Of a stretch of 64,000 nucleotides of DNA, positions 14,350-23,300 are shown piece after piece (position 1 is the stretch's first letter; each line of letters starts with the position of its first letter). This DNA is from CAZQFV01 sp964592645 (GTDB lineage: Bacteria > Chloroflexota > Chloroflexia > DTKN01). The position numbers and the translations under genes are program-made. The notes beneath the pieces are model-generated. The model was not told the DNA's origin and did no database searches. It saw only the letters and a program-made list of their open reading frames with translations. The DNA lies in the NCBI GenBank assembly GCA_964592645.1, contig CAZQFV010000009.1, positions 1 through 64,000 of the forward strand, in the 5' to 3' direction.

Positions 14350-17298
14350 GTGGACAAGGAAACCATCTCCCTGGTTGTGAACGGCGTCGAGCGCACCGTG
14401 ACCGTTGGGCCGCGCACAAAGCTGTTGGACGTGCTGCGCGAGGACCTGGGGCTGACGGGGACCAAGAACGGGTGCGGGCAGGGGCATTGTGGAGCCTGCA
14501 CCGTGATTGTGGATGGGCAGGCGGTGCGCTCTTGCGTCTACCTGGCGCGGCGGGCGGCGGGGCGCTCGGTCGAGACGATCGAGGGCTTGGCTATCGCTCC
14601 GTCTGCCCGTCTGCCCGTCTACCCTTCTGGGCCGGCGCGCGATGAGGGGCGAGAGCGAGCTGCCGAAGGGCTGCACCCACTCCAGCGGGCGTTTATCGAC
14701 CAAGGGGCCGTACAGTGCGGCTTCTGCACGCCGGGAATGATCATGGCGGCCAAGGCCCTCCTGGATCGCAACCCGCGTCCCACGGTGCAGGAGGTGCTGG
14801 CGGCGGTCGAGCCCAACTTGTGCCGCTGCACCGGCTATGCCAGCGTCGTCCGGGCGGTCCTGCAGGCCTCGGGGCAAGAGATCCCGCCCGGGCTGTTGCC
14901 GCCGACGCCGGCCGGCCAGGTGGTCGGCCGATCCCTGCCCCGGCCGGACGCCCATGCCAAGGTGACGGGCACGGCGCGCTATGCCGGCGACTTGAGCTTT
15001 CCGGGGATGCTGCACGCGGCCGTCGTGCGGAGCGCTTATCCCCATGCGCGGGTCGTGCGCCTCGAGGTCGAGGCGGCGCGGGCGCTGCCGGGGGTCGTCG
15101 CCGTGCTCACCGCGGCCGATATCCCCGGCCGGGTCCACCATGGCATCATCCGGCGCGATTGGCCGGCGCTGGTGGGGGTGGGAGAGAAGGTCCGCTACAT
15201 CGGCGATGCCCTGGCGGTGGTCGTGGCCGAGATGTTGGCCCAGGCCGAGGCGGCGCGCGAGGCCGTCCAGGTCGATTACGAGGTGCTGCCCGGGGTCTTT
15301 TCGCCCCAGGAGGGGCTGCGGGAGGGGGCGCCGGCCGTGCACGAGGGCGGCAACTTGCTCAAAGAGATCCGGGTGCGCAAGGGGGATGTCGCGGCCGGCC
15401 TGGCCCAGGCCGAGGTGGTGGTGGAGGGGACCTTTTCCACGCCGACGATCGAGCACGCCTTCCTGGAGCCCGAGGCCGCCGTGGCCCTGCCCCCGTCTAC
15501 TGGTCCTTCCCTTTCCCCGTCTTGGCCGCCGGAGCAGCAGGGTGCCGATCGGTCGGAAAGCGCTGGGGTGCTGACGCTGTTCGTCGGCTCCCAGATCCCC
15601 TTTGCCGACCGGGAGCAGGTGGCGGCGGCGCTGGCCCTGCCGCTGGAGCGGGTGCGTGTGGTGCAGCCGGCCGTCGGGGGCGCTTTCGGGGGCAAAGAGG
15701 ACATCTCGGTGCAGATCCACGCCGCGTTGGCGGCCTACCACACCGGCCGGCCGGTGAAGCTGGTGCTTGGCCGGGAGGAATCGATCCGCGTCCATCCCAA
15801 GCGCCATGCCACGACGATTGCCCTGCAGGTGGGGGCGACGCGCGAGGGCAAGCTCACCGCCGTGCGGGCCGAGATCTGGGGCGACGCCGGGGCCTATGCC
15901 TCGCTCTCCGAGGCGGTGATGACCAGGACGGCGACGCACGCCGCCGGCCCCTACGTGGTGCCGAACGTGTGGGTGGACTGCCATGCGGTCTACACCAACA
16001 ACCCGCCGTCGGGGGCGATGCGCGGCTTTGGGGTGCCGCAGTCGGCCTTTGCCATGGAGACGGCCCTGGACATGTTGGCCGAAAAGCTGGGGCTACACCC
16101 GCTGGAGCTGCGTCGGCGCAACGCCCTGCACGTCGGCGCGGTCACGGCGACGGGGCAACTGCTGCGTGACAGCGTCGGCCTGCCGGAGACGATCGACCGG
16201 GTGGACGAGGCGGTGCGGGCGCTGGGCGAGGAGGCGCTCGTCCCCGCGGGCCCGCACAAGCGGCGAGGGTGGGGTTTTGCCTGCACGATGAAGAACGTCG
16301 GGCTGGGCGGCGGCGCGGCCGACACGGCCGGGGCGACGGTTTTGGCGAAGGAGGATGGCCGGGTGGAGGTGCGCATCGGCGCGGCCGAGATCGGGCAGGG
16401 AGTGGTGGGCATCGCCGCGCAGATCGCGGCCGAGGTGCTGGGGGTGCTGCCGGCGGAGGTGGATATGGTGGTGGGCGATACCGCCCTGACGCCGGACGGC
16501 GGGGCGACCACGGCGTCGCGGCAGACCTTTGTCACGGGCAACGCCGTGCGCCTGGCGGCGGAGCAGGTGCGGGGCATCCTGGCGGCGGTGGCCGCGGAGC
16601 AGTTGGAGGCGCCGCCGGACCGGCTGGTCTTTGGCGGGGGAGAGATCAGGGCGGCCGGCCGGGCGATGGGGCTGGCCGAGGCGGTGCGGCTGGCTGGCGA
16701 TTCCGGCCTGCGGTCCTCCTTCCCGCTTGGGGAGGGGGGACAGGGGGAGGGTTTGGGAGCGGCCGTCGGCGCGACCTACATCTACACCCCTCCGGCCACC
16801 ACGGCGCTCGGCGAGCCGGGCGACGACCATTTCGCCTTCGGTTTTGCCACCCAGGCGGCGCTGGTGGAGGTGGATACCCAGAGCGGGGCGGTGCAGGTGC
16901 TGCGGGTGATCGCGGCCCACGACGTGGGGCGGGCGATCAACCCGCGGGCGGTGGTCGGGCAGATGGAGGGCGGGGTGGCGATGGGGATGGGCTATGCCCT
17001 GAGCGAGGAGTTGGTCCTGGAGGAGGGGCACATTCGCAACGGCGACCTGCGCAGGTACAAAGTGCCGCGCAGCGTGAGTATGCCGGAGGTGACGCCTATC
17101 TTGGTGGAGGCGACCTCGGCGGAAGGGCCGTTCGGGGCCAAGGGGGTGGGGGAGATCACCTCGATCCCTACGGCCCCGGCGATCACGAACGCGATCTATG
17201 CGGCGGTGGGGGTGCGGGTGAGGCAGTTGCCATGCACGGCGGAGAGGTTAAAGGAGGAATTGAGGAACAAGGGGCAAGTAGCGAGGGTGGGGGGCTAG
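14350..17298 (+). CDS. xanthine dehydrogenase-family molybdenum hydroxylase, iron-sulfur and Mo subunits fused
   Basis: A 982-residue fusion. The N-terminal [2Fe-2S] domain has NGCGQGHCGACTV and a single later Cys (RSCVYL); the second cluster has CGFCTPGM and NLCRCTGY. After a linker the Mo-pterin part begins at VGRSLPRPDAHAKVTGTARY (about 195) and ends with GAKGVGEITS, whose Glu is the catalytic base position in this family. No FAD subunit is fused or adjacent, so another electron acceptor is needed. The substrate (purine, aldehyde, nicotinate type) cannot be told. GTG 14350 follows GAGGAGG (14339-14345). Three short low-complexity insertions (near 14600, 15490 and 16725) look unlike the rest. 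Confidence 0.9.
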   Translation: MDKETISLVVNGVERTVTVGPRTKLLDVLREDLGLTGTKNGCGQGHCGACTVIVDGQAVRSCVYLARRAAGRSVETIEGLAIAPSARLPVYPSGPARDEGRERAAEGLHPLQRAFIDQGAVQCGFCTPGMIMAAKALLDRNPRPTVQEVLAAVEPNLCRCTGYASVVRAVLQASGQEIPPGLLPPTPAGQVVGRSLPRPDAHAKVTGTARYAGDLSFPGMLHAAVVRSAYPHARVVRLEVEAARALPGVVAVLTAADIPGRVHHGIIRRDWPALVGVGEKVRYIGDALAVVVAEMLAQAEAAREAVQVDYEVLPGVFSPQEGLREGAPAVHEGGNLLKEIRVRKGDVAAGLAQAEVVVEGTFSTPTIEHAFLEPEAAVALPPSTGPSLSPSWPPEQQGADRSESAGVLTLFVGSQIPFADREQVAAALALPLERVRVVQPAVGGAFGGKEDISVQIHAALAAYHTGRPVKLVLGREESIRVHPKRHATTIALQVGATREGKLTAVRAEIWGDAGAYASLSEAVMTRTATHAAGPYVVPNVWVDCHAVYTNNPPSGAMRGFGVPQSAFAMETALDMLAEKLGLHPLELRRRNALHVGAVTATGQLLRDSVGLPETIDRVDEAVRALGEEALVPAGPHKRRGWGFACTMKNVGLGGGAADTAGATVLAKEDGRVEVRIGAAEIGQGVVGIAAQIAAEVLGVLPAEVDMVVGDTALTPDGGATTASRQTFVTGNAVRLAAEQVRGILAAVAAEQLEAPPDRLVFGGGEIRAAGRAMGLAEAVRLAGDSGLRSSFPLGEGGQGEGLGAAVGATYIYTPPATTALGEPGDDHFAFGFATQAALVEVDTQSGAVQVLRVIAAHDVGRAINPRAVVGQMEGGVAMGMGYALSEELVLEEGHIRNGDLRRYKVPRSVSMPEVTPILVEATSAEGPFGAKGVGEITSIPTAPAITNAIYAAVGVRVRQLPCTAERLKEELRNKGQVARVGG

Positions 17299-17348
17299 GG
17301 GCCTCGATGTGCATATCCCTGGCCCTCTTCTCGTAGAGGATCGTCGCC

Positions 17349-18047
17349 ATGCTTGATTCCGACTCCTGGGAGAGGCTGAAGGCTGACCTGATCTCCTGCA
17401 CCCGGTGTCCCCGCCTGGTGGCCTGGCGGGAGGAGGTGGCGCGCGCGAAGCGGCGGGCGTACCGGGAGTGTGCCTACTGGGGCCGGCCGGTGCCCTCGCT
17501 GGGTCCGGTGGATGCGCGGCTGCTGGTGGTGGGGTTGGCGCCGGGGGCGCACGGGGCCAATCGCACCGGGCGGATGTTCAGTGGGGATGAATCGGGGCGG
17601 ACGTTGATCCCGGCGCTGTGCCGGGCGGGGTTCGCCAACAAACCGGTTTTTGCGGGGCCGGGGGATGGGTTGGAGCTGATCGACGCCTACATCACGGCGG
17701 TATGCCACTGTGCGCCGCCGGGGAACAAGCCGACGCCGGAGGAGATGGGCAACTGCCGGCCGTACCTGGTGCGGGAGTTGGAGTTGCTGCGGAATGTGCG
17801 CGTGGTGCTGGCGCTGGGGCGGATCGCCTTCGACGGCTTCTTGAGAGCAGTGGGCGAACTGGTGCCCCACGTGCCGCACCCGGCCTTTCGCCACGGCGGG
17901 GTCTACCTGCCGGGCGCGGGCCTGCCCACCCTGGTGGCCACCTACCACCCCAGCCGGCAGAACACCAACACCGGGCGGCTGACGGAGGCGATGTTGGACG
18001 AAGTGTTGGCGCGGGTGCGGGAGTTGGTGGAGGGGCGCGCGGCGTAA
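17349..18047 (+). CDS. family 5 uracil-DNA glycosylase (UDGb)
   Basis: A 232-residue iron-sulfur DNA repair glycosylase. Cluster cysteines appear in SCTRCPRLV near the N-terminus, with further Cys at 38-40 and later. Motif 1 is GLAPGAHGANRTGRMFSGD (about 62-80), the family 5 form that lacks the polar Asp/Asn of UNG; motif 2 is HPSRQNTNTGRLT (about 200). It removes uracil and deaminated purines from DNA. It begins 50 bases after the hydroxylase and may be cotranscribed; no functional connection is evident. Confidence 0.92.
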   Translation: MLDSDSWERLKADLISCTRCPRLVAWREEVARAKRRAYRECAYWGRPVPSLGPVDARLLVVGLAPGAHGANRTGRMFSGDESGRTLIPALCRAGFANKPVFAGPGDGLELIDAYITAVCHCAPPGNKPTPEEMGNCRPYLVRELELLRNVRVVLALGRIAFDGFLRAVGELVPHVPHPAFRHGGVYLPGAGLPTLVATYHPSRQNTNTGRLTEAMLDEVLARVRELVEGRAA

Positions 18048-18060
18048 GGCGCCGCCGATG

Positions 18061-18081
18061 GGCCGAGGCCGTTCCTCGGCC
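18061..18081 (+). terminator. hairpin after the uracil-DNA glycosylase gene
   Basis: GGCCGAGG (18061-18068) pairs with CCTCGGCC (18074-18081) across a 5-base loop, followed only by ATCATTT. It is a strong stem but a poor T-tract. Confidence 0.45.
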
Positions 18082-18086
18082 ATCAT

Positions 18087-18115
18087 TTGACAACCTTTCC
18101 CCTATCCCCTACAAT
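18087..18115 (+). promoter_or_regulatory. promoter for the cyclase/AAA/TPR gene
   Basis: TTGACA (18087-18092), 17 bases, TACAAT (18110-18115): a near-consensus sigma-70 type promoter 21 bases before the ATG at 18136. Confidence 0.8.
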
Positions 18116-18135
18116 ACCCTCATCCAGGAGGCCCG

Positions 18136-21100
18136 ATGCCCGACGAGTACGCGGAGACGCTGTTGGCGTTTCTTCCCTCCTACCTGGTGCGCCAAGCTGA
18201 AGCAGGTGCGGCCCTGGAGCGCTGGGAGCGGCGTTTCTCCGCGGCTGTGATGATGGCCGATATCTCGGGCTTTACCCCGTTGGCCGAGGTCCTCTCCCGC
18301 GCCGGCCGGCAGGGGGCCGAAGAGCTCTCCTCCCTCCTCGACCCTCACTTTTCCAGCATGATCGACCTGGTTCACGCCTACGGCGGCGATGTCGTTCAGT
18401 TCAGCGGCGATGCCATCACCGCGCTCTTCGACCTGGATGGGGGGGAGGGCCTGGCCGCCGGCGTGCTGCCGGCCGTCGGCTGTGCCCTGGCCATCCAGCG
18501 CCACGTCGCCGCGGCGCGGGTGCTGCGCACGTCTCAGGGCGAGTTCCCGTTCCAGGTGCGTATCGGCGTTGGAGCCGGCCCCGTGTTGGCGGCGGTGGTG
18601 GGCAGCCGGGAGGCCGGCCTGCGCCACTTCCTGGCCGGGCCGGCCCGCCAGGGCGCCGTCCGCGCCCAGCGGCTGGCCCGTCCCGGCGAGGTCGTCGCTA
18701 GTGCCGCGGCCGCGCGAGCGGCCGGCGAGCGGATCGACGGCACCCGTACCCGCTGGGGTTACCGGCGTGTGGCGGCCGCGCCGGCGGCGCCGCCGGCGCG
18801 GCCGCCAGTTACGCCGGACCTGCCCGCCCATGCCGTGGCCGACCTGTCCGCCTTCCTGCCGCCGGCCCTGGCGCAGCGCATCCAGGTGGCCGGGCGGGCC
18901 TTTATCGGCGAGCACCGTGCCGTGACCGTCCTCTTTACCGGTTTCCGGGGCCTCGATTTCTCCCACGACCCGGCGGTGGCGGGAAAGCTTCGAGCCTACA
19001 TATCGACCATCCAGGAGGTAGTGGCCCGGTACGACGGCTACCTCGGCGACATCGAGGTGGCCGATAAGGGTAGCCTGCTCCTGGTGCTTTTCGGGGCCCC
19101 CACGGCCCACGAAGACGATAGCGTGCGCGCCGTCCTCTGCGCGATGGAGATGCAGGAACGGGCCCGGCAGCCCGACCTGGCCTTTATCGTGGACCAGCGG
19201 ATCGGGATCAGCGCCGGCCCCCTGTTTGTGGGCGGCGTCGGAGGGAACCATCGTTGGACCTATGCCGCGGTGGGCGACGAGGTCAACCTGGCCTCGCGGC
19301 TGATGGAACATGCCGCCTGGGGACAGATCGTGGCCAGTTCGCGGGTCGCCCAACAGGCCGGCGGCCGCGGCCGGTTCGTCGCCTTGGGCGCGGTAGCGCT
19401 CAAGGGCAAGTCGGGGATGATCCCGATCTTTGCCGTCGAGGGCCGGCGCGAGCGGCCCCCGGCCCTGGAAGAGCGCGCGCTTTTGTTCCCTGGGGAAATG
19501 GTGGGCCGCGGCGAGGAGATTGCCCGCGCGCGGCAGGCGGCCCGCCGGGCCGCGGCCGGCCGGTGCCAGGTGCTGATCGTGGCAGGGGAAGCCGGGATGG
19601 GCAAGAGCCGGCTGGCCGGGGAGGTGACGCGCTGGTGGTTGGAGCAGGGCTACGCCGGCTACAGCGGCGACTGTCTCTCCTACACGATGGGCACGCCCTA
19701 CCGTCCGTGGAGCGAACTGCTGACAGCGGCCCTCGGCCTGCAGCCCGATCAGCCGGCCGTCGTCCGGGCGCGGCAGGCCGCCGCCGGCCTACGGGCGTTG
19801 CACCCTGGCCTGCCGGAGCGCCTGCCGCTGCTGGCCGACCTCCTGGGCTTGCCGGTGGTCGATACGGCCCAGACCCGCCAGCTACAGGGAGAGGCGCGCC
19901 GGCGGGCCCTTTTCAAACTGGTTGGAGAGGCGCTCGGCCATATGGCGGCGGACGGCCCCCTGTTGCTGCTTTTCGAAGATATCCATTGGAGCGATCAGCC
20001 CTCCCTCGAACTGCTGGAGCACGTGGCCCGGGAACTGGCCAATCGGCCGGTGCTGCTGCTCCTCCTGCACCGCCCACTGGACGAACCCTATCCGGCCGCC
20101 TACCGGGCGCTGCTCCAGTTATCCTATTGTTCGCGAATCGACTTGGATGCCCTGCCGATTGCCGGCATCCAGGCCCTGGCGCGCGTCCGCCTGGGCTTGC
20201 CCGTCGACACGGCGTTCCCCGCCGAGATGAGCGCCCTGCTCAACCGGGCGCAGGGCAACCCCTTCTTCCTGGAAGAGATCCTCAACACGCTGCACGACGC
20301 CGGGATCCGCGTGGAGCCCGTTGGCCGGGAGTGCACCGTGCATGGGGACCTGGCCCGCGTTTCCATTCCGGCCACGATCCAGGCCGTGGTGCAATCCCGC
20401 CTGGACCGCCTGGACGAGGGCAGCCAGTTGACGCTCAAGGTGTCGGCGGTGATCGGCCGGACGGTGCCTCTGCTGATGCTGCTGGCCATTCACCCGCTGC
20501 GCCCGGGGCGGGAAGAGGTGTCGTCCCAACTGCAAAACCTGTCCGGGGTGGACCTGCTCCGCCTGGAGCGCCGGGCGCCCGACCCTGTCTACTTCTTCAA
20601 GCATGTCATTACGCAGCAGGTGGCCTATGAGAGCCTGCTCTATGTGCAGCGCCAGGCGCTGCACGAGGCCCTGGGCCGGCACCTGGAGGCGGCCTATGCC
20701 GACGATCTGGAGGAAGCCGTCGACCTGCTTGCCCATCACTTTCGCCTGGGACGCAACCGGGCCAAGGCTTGGCACTACTTGATCCGGGCCGGGGACCGGG
20801 CCGCCCGCGCCTACACCAACCTGGAGGCGCTGGAGTACTATCGCCAGGCCGTGGAGTGGTTGGAGGAAGGGGCGTCGGCGCAGCGCTGGGAGTTGCTCGT
20901 CCGGCTGGAGCGGGTGCTGGGCACGCTCGCGCGGCGCGCGGAGCAGCGCCAGGTCCAAGAGGAGATGGCGCGGCTGGCCACGGAGTTGGGCGACGGGCGC
21001 CTCTTGGCCGTTGCGCGGCATCGCCAGGGGGCGTTGATGTGCCATGCGGGGCGCACCGCCGAGGCGATCGCCATCCTCTCGGAGGCCCTTTCCTTGGCGG

Positions 21101-22074
21101 CCGAGGCCGGCGATTTCTCCTTGGCCGGCAACTGCGCCAAGGACCTCAACCGGGCCTATTGGCTAGCCGCCGACCTGGACCGCTGCCAGGAAGCACTGGC
21201 CCAGGCCCGGCGCTTTTTTCAGCGCGGCGGCGACCTGGAGGGGGAAGCGGCCGTGCTGAACAGTTTGGGGAATATCCACCTGGCGATCACCGTCCGGTAC
21301 TGGGATGCCCTGCAATGTTTTCGCCAGGGCGCCCGGCTCTACCGGACCCTGGAGGACGAGCGCGGCATGATCGTCGCCCAGATCAACGAGGCGCTGGCCC
21401 TGCTGCCGCTGGGGGCAATGGAGGAAGCGCTGGCGTTGATCTGGCCGTTGCAGGCCTTCTGCGAGCGTTCCAGCGACCCGCTGCTGCTGGGCATGACCTG
21501 GTTTGTTGTCGGCCATGCTCTGCTGCGCCTGGCGCGTTACGATGAGGCGTCGGATGCAGCGCAGCGCTGTATAGCGCTGATGGAAACGTGCCAGGATCGC
21601 AACTTTACGATCGAGGGGGAGGGGCTGCTGGGGCGCGTGCTGCTGGCCCAGGGCCGGCCGGCGGAGGCGCTGCCGCACATCCGCCGGGCAATCGAGATCG
21701 CCGAGTCTTGCCGGCAGACCCTGGACGTGATGCGCTATCGCTCCTTTGAATCCCTGGCCCGGCTAGGGGTGGGGGAAGGCCGGGCGGCGTTGGAGAACTC
21801 TCGGGAGGTGATAGCCTTCCTGGAGTCCTGCGGGAGGCGCGTGGACGACATACCCTGCCTGTATTACAATCACTACCTCATCGTCCACCGGGTTCGGGGC
21901 CCGGCGGCCGGCCGGCCTTATCTCGAGCGCGCCTACCGCATCTTGCAGGAGTTGGCCGGCGAGGTCCAGGACCCGGAACTGCGGAACACCTTCCTGGAGC
22001 GGGTGCCCGTCAACCGGCAGATCATCGCCGCCTGGGAGCAGGAAGGCTGCCCGGCAGAGCCGCCTCTCGGGTAG
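18136..22074 (+). CDS. tandem adenylate/guanylate cyclase domains, AAA ATPase and TPR protein
   Basis: A 1312-residue signalling protein. Class III cyclase domain 1 (about 33-190) has MADISGF and QFSGDAITALF, keeping both metal-Asp positions. Domain 2 (about 258-435) has VLFTGFRG where VLFADIxG is usual, so its first metal Asp is lost, but retains YAAVGDEVNLASRL. A MalT/AfsR-like ATPase follows: Walker A GEAGMGKSR near 483 and Walker B LLLLFEDIHW near 610. The remaining 450 residues are TPR-like helices. Such proteins act as cytoplasmic sensors; the ligand and the activity are unknown. ATG 18136 lies after CCAGGAGG. It is transcribed alone. Confidence 0.88.
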   Translation: MPDEYAETLLAFLPSYLVRQAEAGAALERWERRFSAAVMMADISGFTPLAEVLSRAGRQGAEELSSLLDPHFSSMIDLVHAYGGDVVQFSGDAITALFDLDGGEGLAAGVLPAVGCALAIQRHVAAARVLRTSQGEFPFQVRIGVGAGPVLAAVVGSREAGLRHFLAGPARQGAVRAQRLARPGEVVASAAAARAAGERIDGTRTRWGYRRVAAAPAAPPARPPVTPDLPAHAVADLSAFLPPALAQRIQVAGRAFIGEHRAVTVLFTGFRGLDFSHDPAVAGKLRAYISTIQEVVARYDGYLGDIEVADKGSLLLVLFGAPTAHEDDSVRAVLCAMEMQERARQPDLAFIVDQRIGISAGPLFVGGVGGNHRWTYAAVGDEVNLASRLMEHAAWGQIVASSRVAQQAGGRGRFVALGAVALKGKSGMIPIFAVEGRRERPPALEERALLFPGEMVGRGEEIARARQAARRAAAGRCQVLIVAGEAGMGKSRLAGEVTRWWLEQGYAGYSGDCLSYTMGTPYRPWSELLTAALGLQPDQPAVVRARQAAAGLRALHPGLPERLPLLADLLGLPVVDTAQTRQLQGEARRRALFKLVGEALGHMAADGPLLLLFEDIHWSDQPSLELLEHVARELANRPVLLLLLHRPLDEPYPAAYRALLQLSYCSRIDLDALPIAGIQALARVRLGLPVDTAFPAEMSALLNRAQGNPFFLEEILNTLHDAGIRVEPVGRECTVHGDLARVSIPATIQAVVQSRLDRLDEGSQLTLKVSAVIGRTVPLLMLLAIHPLRPGREEVSSQLQNLSGVDLLRLERRAPDPVYFFKHVITQQVAYESLLYVQRQALHEALGRHLEAAYADDLEEAVDLLAHHFRLGRNRAKAWHYLIRAGDRAARAYTNLEALEYYRQAVEWLEEGASAQRWELLVRLERVLGTLARRAEQRQVQEEMARLATELGDGRLLAVARHRQGALMCHAGRTAEAIAILSEALSLAAEAGDFSLAGNCAKDLNRAYWLAADLDRCQEALAQARRFFQRGGDLEGEAAVLNSLGNIHLAITVRYWDALQCFRQGARLYRTLEDERGMIVAQINEALALLPLGAMEEALALIWPLQAFCERSSDPLLLGMTWFVVGHALLRLARYDEASDAAQRCIALMETCQDRNFTIEGEGLLGRVLLAQGRPAEALPHIRRAIEIAESCRQTLDVMRYRSFESLARLGVGEGRAALENSREVIAFLESCGRRVDDIPCLYYNHYLIVHRVRGPAAGRPYLERAYRILQELAGEVQDPELRNTFLERVPVNRQIIAAWEQEGCPAEPPLG

Positions 22075-22113
22075 CGCGGGTTCCGCCGGGGCGCGTAGCG
22101 CGGCCGTGTTCTA

Positions 22114-22142
22114 TTGCATCGAGAACAAGAGTATGGTATACT
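22114..22142 (+). promoter_or_regulatory. promoter of the 22173-30747 membrane/MutL-like cluster
   Basis: TTGCAT (22114-22119), 17 bases, TATACT (22137-22142), with TGG before the -10. Transcription would start near 22149, after the ATG at 22143, which favours the ATG at 22173 as the first start codon. Confidence 0.75.
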
Positions 22143-22172
22143 ATGGGCAGTTGGAAGTGGGAAGAAAGTACT

Positions 22173-22475
22173 ATGTCTGTTCAGGATCGAGCTGCGCATA
22201 ACGATGCGGAAATCGAGTCCGTGGCTTCCTGGCTCCAGGAAGTGGGCCTGATCGGGCCGGCTTTCCTGCTGCTCCATGGGTTGCGGCCGCTGGCCTTTGT
22301 CGGCGGGCAGGGGCTCCTCTTCTTGCAGCCCTTCCTGCCGCTGGAGCGCTGGCGCTATTCGGTGGGGCGCCTGGCCGGGATTCTCGAGGACCGTTCCCGG
22401 CTGGAGACTCTCCTGGCCGCGCTGGAGATGCAGTTGCAGGGTCCTGCCGGCCGGCCGGGCAAGGAGCGTGCCTGA
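22173..22475 (+). CDS. small hydrophobic protein, first gene of the MutL-like cluster
   Basis: A 100-residue protein I do not recognise. An acidic start (SVQDRAAHNDAEIES) is followed by a hydrophobic middle (about 20-52, rich in Leu, Phe and Gly) and a helical charged end. The hydrophobic part is interrupted by Arg and Pro, so it could be a single membrane-associated hairpin or a buried core. The start is set by the promoter position. The stop overlaps the next ATG by one base (TGATG), so it is coupled to the membrane protein that follows. Confidence 0.6.
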   Translation: MSVQDRAAHNDAEIESVASWLQEVGLIGPAFLLLHGLRPLAFVGGQGLLFLQPFLPLERWRYSVGRLAGILEDRSRLETLLAALEMQLQGPAGRPGKERA

Positions 22476-23287
22476 TGACCTTTCCGTTTGGTGGCGCCAC
22501 CATCCTGGCGTTCGTTCTGCTGGTGATATTTCTCTTCCTCTTCTTCTACTTCTGGAGCCTTTGGTACCGGCGGGGCCGCCTGGCCGACATCACGCCGCGC
22601 CCGCTCCCTCCGATCGAGCGCCTGCGGAGCTTTTTGCGCCGCGCGGCCGAGATGGGCGAGGCGGTGCACGTTTCGCCGGGGACGGGCGCCCTGCACGAGC
22701 GCAACAGCGTCGCCGAGACCCTGGCGGGTCTGGAGCTGACGCGGGGGGTCGCCCGGGAAGCGCTGGCGCTGGGGGTGCCGGTTCAGGCGACGGCCAACGA
22801 TGCCGTGGTGAGCCTGGTTGCGGGGAACGCCGTGGAGGCCGGCCTGCGGGCCGCTGGCCGGCCGGCGGGCCTGTCCGCCGAAGCATCCCTGATCGCGCAG
22901 CAGAACCCGGCCGCCTACGCCGCCGGGGTGATGGAGATACTGGCCCGTCCCGAGGTCCAGGGCAACGTCATCGTCGGCGCCCTGGGCGATGAGCTGCTGC
23001 TGATCGGCGAGGTGGGCGCGGAAAAGACCAAGTTTCAACTGGCCGGCGCCGCCCGCCCGACTTCCGCCGCACTCCTGCCCCTGGTGACCGACGACTTTCT
23101 GCTGGGGGAAGAAATCTATGCCGTGAGCGCCTACATGGATCCCAAGCCGGCCCGGCTTGTCGGCCTGCTGGCGCAGGATGGAATCCGTATGTTCCTGATC
23201 GTGCTGATCCTCCTGGGAGTGATCCTGGCCACGGCCGGGGTCCTGGGTGGTACTTTGGGGTTCCTGTTCCAGATGCCCGTACCTTAG
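22475..23287 (+). CDS. membrane protein resembling DUF6754 family
   Basis: A 270-residue protein with one N-terminal (about 8-30) and one C-terminal (about 240-262) membrane segment enclosing a soluble domain. The soluble part carries HVSPGTGALHERNSVAET and a QATANDAVVSLVAGNAVEAG segment, and two later lines with GALGDELLLIGE and DDFLLGEEIYAVSAYM. From memory it matches the uncharacterised family DUF6754 seen in Chloroflexota; I could not check this. AAGGAG precedes the ATG. It lies between small and multi-spanning membrane proteins of one operon, suggesting it is part of a membrane complex. Confidence 0.7.
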   Translation: MTFPFGGATILAFVLLVIFLFLFFYFWSLWYRRGRLADITPRPLPPIERLRSFLRRAAEMGEAVHVSPGTGALHERNSVAETLAGLELTRGVAREALALGVPVQATANDAVVSLVAGNAVEAGLRAAGRPAGLSAEASLIAQQNPAAYAAGVMEILARPEVQGNVIVGALGDELLLIGEVGAEKTKFQLAGAARPTSAALLPLVTDDFLLGEEIYAVSAYMDPKPARLVGLLAQDGIRMFLIVLILLGVILATAGVLGGTLGFLFQMPVP

Positions 23288-23300
23288 TGGAGGCCGGCCC

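Noticed and set aside
14230..15984. upstream extension of the CAP protein to a 969-residue protein
   Set aside because: The added part is antisense to the molybdenum hydroxylase; the signal peptide and promoter at 14268-14294 fix the start at 14229.
22143..22172. ATG at 22143 as the first start of the cluster
   Set aside because: It overlaps the -10 box and would precede the predicted transcription start.
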